The position numbers and the translations under genes are program-made. A stretch of 64,000 nucleotides of DNA from Kribbella sp. VKM Ac-2568 (GTDB taxonomy: Bacteria > Actinomycetota > Actinomycetes > Propionibacteriales > Kribbellaceae): positions 248,001-312,000 of the forward strand of contig NZ_SLVF01000005.1 of assembly GCF_004345365.1 (NCBI RefSeq), given 5' to 3'. The notes beneath the pieces are model-generated. The model was not told where the DNA came from and did not search any database. It saw nothing but the letters and a program-made list of their open reading frames with translations. Of the stretch, positions 58,546 to 64,000 are shown piece after piece (positions within the stretch are counted from its first letter, which is position 1; each line of letters begins with the position of its first letter).

Positions 58546-60879
58546 ATGACGATCCTTCGCTGGCTGCGAACGCGGGATGCCAACCTGTCCGCCCTGCGCC
58601 GCAGCGCCCGGGCCGCGCTCGTGATGCCGGTGCTGTTCGCCCTGTACGCCGAGGTGGTCGGTGACCCCAACGCCGCGACGTTCGCCGCCTTCGGCTCGAT
58701 GTCGCTGCTGATCTTCGTCGACTTCGGCGGCCAGATCCGGGATCGCGTCCTCGCCCAGGGGTCGCTCGTGCTGGCCGGAGCGGTGCTGATCTGCCTCGGG
58801 ACCCTGGCGGCCCAGCGGATCTCGCTCGCGGTACCGGCGATGTTCCTGGTCTCGTTCGCGGTGTTGTTCAGCGCCGTCGTCAGCTCGGTGTTCGCCAGCG
58901 CGACCACCGCTCTGCTGGTCACCTTCGTGCTGCCGGTCAACCTCCCGGGAGCCGTGAGCACCATCCCGGATCGGCTGCTCGGCTGGCTGACCGCAGGCCT
59001 GGTGTCGATGATCGCGATCGCCGTCCTCTGGCCCGCACCCACCAAGGATCCGTTGCGGCTGGCAACAGCCCGGACCCTGGCCCTCCAAGCCAGAACCCTG
59101 CGCACCGAGGTCGCCCGCATCCGCGCCGCACATGGTGCCCCGAGCACCCAAACCGACAACACCCCGCCCAGCGACGCCCAGACCAGCGACGCCCAGGTCA
59201 CCGACGCCCAGGTCACCGACGGCCAGACCGCCGACGCCGAGGTCACCGACGAGCTGACCGACAGCGCCGAGGCCGTCGCGGACCTGCGCAGAACCTTCTT
59301 CAGTACTCCGTACCGCCCGACCGGCCTGTCCACCGCGACGCGGACCCTGGTCCGGCTGATCGACCAGATCCTGCTGCTCCAGTCCGTCCTAGAGCAGCCC
59401 CCGCTCGCCCACACCCCGGGACGGCACGTCAAAGCAGTCTGCGAGGTCAAACTCGCCGCCGCGACCCTGCTCGACCACGGCGCCACCGTGCTGGAAACGG
59501 TCGGCGACCCCGCCACCCTCGACGCCGACCTGGCCCAGCTCCGGAAGACCCAGCGGGCAATGGAAGAAGCCATGACCTCGGCCCTTCCACTCAAGGAGGA
59601 CCAAGCCGAATTCGTCACCTCACTGGAACCGGGCTTCCGTGCCCAGGAGATGGCCTTCGCGATCTCCGAGATCAGCGAGAACCTCCGCTTCACCGTCGCC
59701 GCCAGACGCCGTACCTGGTGGCAACACGTCGCCGGCAGCCCACCACCGGGCGCGGGATCGGTCCTCTCCTCGGCGCAGGATCGCGCCGGTGCCCACGTCG
59801 AGCGGCACTCCGTCTGGCTGCACAACAGCGTCCGCGGTGCCGCCGCCCTCGCGCTCGCAGTACTGGTCGCCGATCTCACCGGGGTCGGCCATTCCTTCTG
59901 GGTGGTCCTCGGCACTCTGTCGGTACTGCGGTCCAACGCGCTGACCACCGGCCAGAACGTCGTCCACGCGCTGGCCGGAACGGTCGTCGGCATTCTGATC
60001 GGCGTCGCCCTCATCTTCACCGTCGGCTCTGACACCATGGCCTTCTGGTTCATCCTTCCGATCGCCGTCCTGTTCGCCGGCCTCGCGCCCGCGGCGATCT
60101 CCTTCGCCGCCGGGCAGGCCGGCTTCAGCGTGGTGATCCTGATCCTCTTCAGCCTGATCCAGCCGGCCGGCTGGGAACTCGGCCTGGTCCGGATCGAGGA
60201 CGTCACCCTCGGCGCCGTGGTCAGTCTCGTGATCGGCGTGGTGTTCTGGCCACGCGGCGCCGTCCCCGCGCTCCGGCAGGCCCTGTCCGAGGCGCTCTCC
60301 GACAGCGCCCGCTACCTCGGCAGTTCAGTCGCGTACGCCGTGTCGCGGTGCGACGCGCTCGCCCCGCGGGCGGACCCGCCGGCCGGAGAGGCTCGCGAGG
60401 CGGCGGCGTCCGCTCGGCGGCTGGACGACGCCTTCCGCGGGTTCCTCACCGAGCGCGGCACCAAGCAACTCCCGCTCGCCGAGGTGACAGCCCTGATCTC
60501 CGCGGTCGCGCTGATCCGCCTGACCGCCGAGTCGATCCTCGACCTGTGGCGCGACGACCAGGGCGAACCGGGCGTCGACAGAACGGCCGCGCGCGCCGAG
60601 ATCATCGCCGCGACCGACCAGGTCCTCGCCTGGTACCAGCAGGCCGCTCAGGCCCTCGCCGGTCCCGACGACATCCCGGCACCACTGACCCCCGACCACT
60701 CCGCGAATGCCCGGCTCGTCGACGCAGTACGCCGGGACCTGGGCGGGGCGGAGACCCCGGTCGCAGTACGGCTGATCTGGACCGCCGACCACCTGGACGC
60801 GATCCGTCGCCTCCAGCAAAGCCTGTCGGCCCCGGCCGAGCCGCTCAACCAGAGCACCCTGGCGAAGTCTCCCGCCTGA
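58546..60879 (+). CDS. FUSC-family membrane protein (aromatic-acid-exporter-like)
   Basis: 777 residues with two hydrophobic halves. The first has ALVMPVLFALYAEVVGDPNA and about five helices to residue ~165; the second starts near GAAALALAVLVADLTGVGHS and VVLGTLSVLRSNALTTGQNV. This is the fusaric-acid-resistance/AaeB pattern. Between them is a long cytoplasmic part that opens with an acidic repeat of SDAQTSDAQVTDAQVTDGQT type. It probably exports organic acids. It faces the LacI-type gene end to end with only a 3-bp gap. Confidence 0.85.
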   Translation: MTILRWLRTRDANLSALRRSARAALVMPVLFALYAEVVGDPNAATFAAFGSMSLLIFVDFGGQIRDRVLAQGSLVLAGAVLICLGTLAAQRISLAVPAMFLVSFAVLFSAVVSSVFASATTALLVTFVLPVNLPGAVSTIPDRLLGWLTAGLVSMIAIAVLWPAPTKDPLRLATARTLALQARTLRTEVARIRAAHGAPSTQTDNTPPSDAQTSDAQVTDAQVTDGQTADAEVTDELTDSAEAVADLRRTFFSTPYRPTGLSTATRTLVRLIDQILLLQSVLEQPPLAHTPGRHVKAVCEVKLAAATLLDHGATVLETVGDPATLDADLAQLRKTQRAMEEAMTSALPLKEDQAEFVTSLEPGFRAQEMAFAISEISENLRFTVAARRRTWWQHVAGSPPPGAGSVLSSAQDRAGAHVERHSVWLHNSVRGAAALALAVLVADLTGVGHSFWVVLGTLSVLRSNALTTGQNVVHALAGTVVGILIGVALIFTVGSDTMAFWFILPIAVLFAGLAPAAISFAAGQAGFSVVILILFSLIQPAGWELGLVRIEDVTLGAVVSLVIGVVFWPRGAVPALRQALSEALSDSARYLGSSVAYAVSRCDALAPRADPPAGEAREAAASARRLDDAFRGFLTERGTKQLPLAEVTALISAVALIRLTAESILDLWRDDQGEPGVDRTAARAEIIAATDQVLAWYQQAAQALAGPDDIPAPLTPDHSANARLVDAVRRDLGGAETPVAVRLIWTADHLDAIRRLQQSLSAPAEPLNQSTLAKSPA

Positions 60880-60882
60880 AAT

Positions 60883-61872
60883 CTAGGACGAGGACTCGCG
60901 GATGATCAGCTGCCAAGGGAAGTCGAAGACCTGGCCGGGAGCTCCTTCGCGGTCGGTCAACCGGCCGACGATGATCCGGCTCAGGGCCGCGTTGAACCCG
61001 ACCGGACCGACCGTCGACAGCGACGGATCCAGGTGTTCGCCCTCCGGGGTGTTGCCCACCCCGATCACCGCGAGATCGCCCGGCACGTCCAACCGCAGCC
61101 GATGCGCCGCCCGGATCGCCGCGATCGCCGCGAAGTCCGTGGTGCAGTACAACGCGGTCGGCCGGTCCGGCTTGGTGAGCACGGACATCGCCGCCCGGTA
61201 GGCGCCTTCGGGATGCGGCTCGAAGGTCGCCACCTCGCCGAGCGGCAACCCGGCGGCCGCCATCGTCCGCCGGTACGCGTCGAAGCGCGGTGACCCCTCG
61301 AGCTTCGACGTGAGCGCGCCGATCCGGGTGTGCCGTTCGAGCAGATGCTCCACGGCCAGGTGACACCGCGGCTCGGCACCCGACCGGATCACGTCGAATC
61401 CTCGCGGCTCCAGCACCTCGCTGAACGCCACGATCTGCACGCCCTGGTCCGCGAAGGACTCCAGCTGATCCACCAGCTCCGGATCGTCGGCCACGTGGTC
61501 GATGAAGATCACGTCGGGCGTCCGGTTCGCCAGCACCGTCCGCCAGTCGCCGTCGGCAACGATCAGCGCGGTCTTCCCCAGCGGAGTCACCGCTTCGCTC
61601 ACCGCAGCGGCGACAGCCTGCGCCCACGGATCGGCGAGCACGCTGAGCGACAGCAGAACGAGATCGGACTTGCCGGTACGAATTGCGCGCGCCGCGTCGT
61701 TGCGCCGGTACCCGAGCCGGGCCGCCACCTCGCGCACCCGGTCCGCGGTCGTCTCGGAGATCGTCTGGCTGCGGCGATGACCGGACAGCACGTACGACAC
61801 CGTGGCGATCGAGACCCCCGCCTCGGCGGCCACCGTACGCAGCGTCGGCTTGTCGGTCATCCCCGTCGGCAT
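60883..61872 (-). CDS. LacI-family transcriptional regulator
   Basis: 329 residues. The N-terminal LacI headpiece is TLRTVAAEAGVSIATVSYVL with the hinge-helix region YRRNDAARAIRTGKSDLVLL. The C-terminal periplasmic-binding-like core has VIFIDHVADDPELVDQLESF, TALYCTTDFAAIAAIRAAHR and LAVIGVGNTPEGEHLDPSLS. It should bind a sugar and repress the adjoining importer genes, which it follows by 27 bp in the same direction. ATG 61860 is an alternative start. Confidence 0.92.
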   Translation of the reverse strand: MPTGMTDKPTLRTVAAEAGVSIATVSYVLSGHRRSQTISETTADRVREVAARLGYRRNDAARAIRTGKSDLVLLSLSVLADPWAQAVAAAVSEAVTPLGKTALIVADGDWRTVLANRTPDVIFIDHVADDPELVDQLESFADQGVQIVAFSEVLEPRGFDVIRSGAEPRCHLAVEHLLERHTRIGALTSKLEGSPRFDAYRRTMAAAGLPLGEVATFEPHPEGAYRAAMSVLTKPDRPTALYCTTDFAAIAAIRAAHRLRLDVPGDLAVIGVGNTPEGEHLDPSLSTVGPVGFNAALSRIIVGRLTDREGAPGQVFDFPWQLIIRESSS

Positions 61873-61899
61873 GACACCGATTCTCTCAGAACGGTGACC

Positions 61900-62775
61900 T
61901 CAGCCCTTGACGGCGCCGGTGATGACGCCCTTGTTGAAGTGCCGCTGCAGGAACGGGTAGACCATCGCGATCGGCACCAGCGCGACCACCACGACCGCCA
62001 TCTGCAGGGACTGCGGTTGCGGCGGCGGCGCGACGCCCAACTGGTCCGCCGACAGCGACTTGCCCTGCAGCACGTACGTCCGCAGGATCACCTGCACCGG
62101 CCACTTCGCCGTGTCGTTGAGGTACAGCAGCGCGTTGAAGAACGCGTTCCAGAACCCGACCGCGTAGAACAGCCCGACCACGGCGATCACCGCCTTCGAC
62201 AGTGGCATCACGATCCGCCGCAGGATGGTGAAGTCGCTCGCCCCGTCGATCCGCGCGCTCTCCAGGATCTCCTGCGGCACGTTCATGAAGAACGTCCGCA
62301 TCACCACGAAGTTGAAGGCCCCCAGCGCACCGGGCAGGATCAGCGACCACAGGCTGTCGATCAGCCCGAGCTGCTTGACGATCAGGAACATCGGGATGAT
62401 GCCCGGCGCGAACAGCAGGGTGAACAGCACCAGCAGCAGCACCGGACGCCCGAACAGCACCGGCCGCGAGGTGGCGTAGGCCAGCGCGATCGTGGTGGCA
62501 AGGGCGATTGCAGTGCCGACCACCGTGACGAAGACGCTGACCATGATCGCGCGTCCCATCAGACCGCCGCTGAACAAGGTCTCGTAGGCCTTCACCGTCG
62601 GGTGCGACGGCCACAGCACGTACCCGCCGGCGGAGATGATGTCCTGGTCGCTGGCCAGCGACGTCGACACCACGACCATGATCGGGATGATGATCGCGAG
62701 CGCGAAGCCGCCGAGCACGACCGCCTTGATCGTCTGGTAGGCCGGCGACGGCCGCTCCTTCCAGATCGGCCTCAT
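61900..62775 (-). CDS. Carbohydrate ABC transporter permease (LplC/YtcP type)
   Basis: 291 residues with six membrane helices, starting KERPSPAYQTIKAVVLGGFA. The EAA loop that meets the ATPase is ILESARIDGASDFTILRRIVMP. The C-terminus KGVITGAVKG is the hallmark of the LplC-type sugar permeases. Its ATG overlaps the stop of the partner permease by 4 bp. It imports an oligosaccharide together with the solute-binding protein at the window edge. An ATPase gene is not seen here; such systems often share an MsmK-type ATPase encoded elsewhere. Confidence 0.92.
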   Translation of the reverse strand: MRPIWKERPSPAYQTIKAVVLGGFALAIIIPIMVVVSTSLASDQDIISAGGYVLWPSHPTVKAYETLFSGGLMGRAIMVSVFVTVVGTAIALATTIALAYATSRPVLFGRPVLLLVLFTLLFAPGIIPMFLIVKQLGLIDSLWSLILPGALGAFNFVVMRTFFMNVPQEILESARIDGASDFTILRRIVMPLSKAVIAVVGLFYAVGFWNAFFNALLYLNDTAKWPVQVILRTYVLQGKSLSADQLGVAPPPQPQSLQMAVVVVALVPIAMVYPFLQRHFNKGVITGAVKG

Positions 62776-63785
62776 GACTGTCCCCTCTTCTGGAAGATGC
62801 CGGGTTCGCCCAGCCGGTGGGCGATCGAGTTGGCGCCCCAGAGCAGCAACGCGCCGACGACTCCCTTGGCCAGACCGGCCGCGGCCCCGCTGCTCCAGTC
62901 ACCGCCGACCACGCCGGCGTAGTACGTGAACGTGTCCAGTACTTCGGCCGCGCCCGGGCCGACCGAGTCGCGCTGCAGGATGAACTGCTCGAAGCCGACG
63001 CTGAGCACGTCGCCGATCCGCAGGATCAGCAGCAGCACGATGACGGTCCGCATCGACGGCAGGGTGATGTGCCAGAGGCGGCGCCACCGACCGGCACCGT
63101 CCGCGGCGGCCGCCTCGTACAGGGAGACGTCCACGGCGGACAGCGCGGCGAGGAAGATGATCATCGCCCAGCCGGCGTCCTTCCAGACCAGTTGCGCGAC
63201 CACCAGCAGCGGGAAGGTGTCCGGGTTCGTCATGAACGGGATCGGGTCGAGCCCGGCCTGCCGGAGCAGGTTGTTGACGAAGCCCGCACCACCGAGCGAC
63301 TGCTGGAACAGCGCGATCACCAGCACCCAGGACAGGAAGTGCGGGAGGTACGCGATGGTCTGGAACGCCCGTCGGGTCCGGTTGCTGACCAGGGAGTCCA
63401 CGATCAGCGCCATCGCCAGCGGCACCGGGAAGAACAGCACCAACTGGACGAACGCGAGCACCAGCGTGTTGCGCAACGCGTCCCAGAAGTCCGGGTTGGC
63501 GTACAGGTTGATGAAGTTCTGCACGCCGTTCCACTCGCTGTGCATGATCCCGAGGTACGGCTGGAAGTCCTGGAAGGCGACCACGTTGCCGAGCACCGGC
63601 ACGTAGAAGAACACCAGCAGGAACAGCACGCCGGGCACCATCAGCACCAGCATCTGCCAGTCCCGCCGCAACCGGACCCCGAACGGCAACTCCTGTCCGG
63701 TACTGCGCTGACGCCTGCCGCGCCGCCGCTTGGGCGTTTCCCTGACTGTCTTGGCGGAGTCCGGCCGCTCTGTCACCAGTGTCAT
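62772..63785 (-). CDS. Carbohydrate ABC transporter permease (LplB type)
   Basis: 337 residues. A basic N-terminus (RETPKRRRGRRQRS) leads to six helices beginning WQMLVLMVPGVLFLLVFFYV, and the EAA loop is SLYEAAAADGAGRWRRLWHI. FQDFQPYLGIMHSEWNGVQN in the first outer loop is typical of LplB-type permeases. It forms the heterodimer with the following permease. The solute-binding protein gene ends 8 bp upstream, so all belong to one operon closed by the LacI-type regulator. Confidence 0.92.
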   Translation of the reverse strand: MTLVTERPDSAKTVRETPKRRRGRRQRSTGQELPFGVRLRRDWQMLVLMVPGVLFLLVFFYVPVLGNVVAFQDFQPYLGIMHSEWNGVQNFINLYANPDFWDALRNTLVLAFVQLVLFFPVPLAMALIVDSLVSNRTRRAFQTIAYLPHFLSWVLVIALFQQSLGGAGFVNNLLRQAGLDPIPFMTNPDTFPLLVVAQLVWKDAGWAMIIFLAALSAVDVSLYEAAAADGAGRWRRLWHITLPSMRTVIVLLLILRIGDVLSVGFEQFILQRDSVGPGAAEVLDTFTYYAGVVGGDWSSGAAAGLAKGVVGALLLWGANSIAHRLGEPGIFQKRGQS

Positions 63786-63793
63786 CGGCGGAC

Positions 63794-64000
63794 TCAGGAC
63801 GCGGTGACCGGAACGCCGGCGGGCAGCACGGCCTCGAACTCGCCGCGCATCTTGTCACCGCCGCCGGACTTCCAGCGCTTCAGCGCCTCGTCGTACGCGT
63901 CCATCTTCTGCCGGCCGGTGACGATGTCGATGATCGTGTCGCGGAACGCCTCGGTCAGCTTGGGTCCGACCTTGCTGCTGGTGTCGGAGTACGTGCCGGC
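63794..64000 (-). CDS. Extracellular sugar-binding protein, C-terminal 68 residues
   Basis: Only the 3' end is inside the window: AGTYSDTSSKVGPKLTEAFR, DTIIDIVTGRQKMDAYDEAL, KRWKSGGGDKMRGEFEAVLP and a stop after VTAS. The pattern of a helix with W-K-S-G-G near the end is that of the LplA-type family-1 solute-binding lipoproteins. It would capture the sugar for the two permeases encoded directly downstream. The rest lies beyond the right edge. Confidence 0.8.
   Translation of the reverse strand, partial: AGTYSDTSSKVGPKLTEAFRDTIIDIVTGRQKMDAYDEALKRWKSGGGDKMRGEFEAVLPAGVPVTAS

Overview
The window is chromosomal DNA from a high-G+C actinobacterium. The evidence is GTG starts, a CysO-type sulfur carrier, a DUF3263/LytR_C pair, an F420-type oxidoreductase, OtsA/OtsB, class E sortase, DUF222-HNH, ROK and LacI sugar regulons and a FUSC exporter. 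Gene style and the density of sugar-related regulators suggest Nocardioidaceae/Kribbellaceae (a Kribbella-like soil organism). That is inference from style, not a proven assignment. No rRNA, tRNA or CRISPR array was recognised.

Layout. 0-7 kb: an amidohydrolase (cut by the left edge) and a DegT aminotransferase diverge from their likely regulator. A zinc alcohol dehydrogenase follows, then a thrC-cysO operon headed by a SAM-I-type riboswitch whose closing helix runs into the thrC ribosome-binding site. 6.5-17 kb: a 5'-truncated GlxA-type regulator, a cation/proton antiporter, an AlkA-like glycosylase, otsB with LytR_C and DUF3263 genes, then a tight operon of amidase, Gfo/Idh oxidoreductase, otsA and an FGGY kinase. 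17-27 kb: a NarL-type two-component system with an MMPL transporter, panD, an M24 and an M13 peptidase facing each other, a secreted beta-propeller protein and an HU protein. 27-31.5 kb: a phytanoyl-CoA dioxygenase-like gene diverging from an AraC regulator, an LCP cell-wall enzyme, a YndJ-like membrane protein and a DUF1990 protein.

31.7-37.6 kb is a decayed integrative element. It is bounded by 75-bp direct repeats (60 of 75 positions identical, no gaps). A tyrosine-integrase remnant just inside the left repeat has its catalytic tyrosine codon changed to a stop. Inside are a Nudix-like gene, an inverted pair of paralogues (one frameshifted), and two or three small membrane-protein genes set between duplicated non-coding blocks and palindromes.

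37.8-47 kb: ung, an ABC-transporter relic, a ROK-GH4-BadF-kinase sugar operon with a recognisable promoter and operator, a ribbon-helix-helix-like protein with a palindrome over its start, a GNAT enzyme, and two membrane-anchored metallopeptidase paralogues of which one has lost its HExxH site. 47-55 kb holds an SDR enzyme, DUF2199, an F420-type protein, a 42/27-bp minisatellite, a DUF222-HNH endonuclease, two methyltransferases and a broken GNAT-Nudix gene pair. 55-64 kb: a lipoprotein-like class E sortase, DJ-1/PfpI, MOSC, APH-type kinase, FUSC exporter, and a LacI-regulated carbohydrate ABC importer running off the right edge.

Two sequence-wide signals stand out. The octamer GTACTGCG/CGCAGTAC is far more frequent than composition predicts and imposes rare GTA/GCA codons. 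A palindrome built on GGGGTTGACCCC recurs in intergenic regions.
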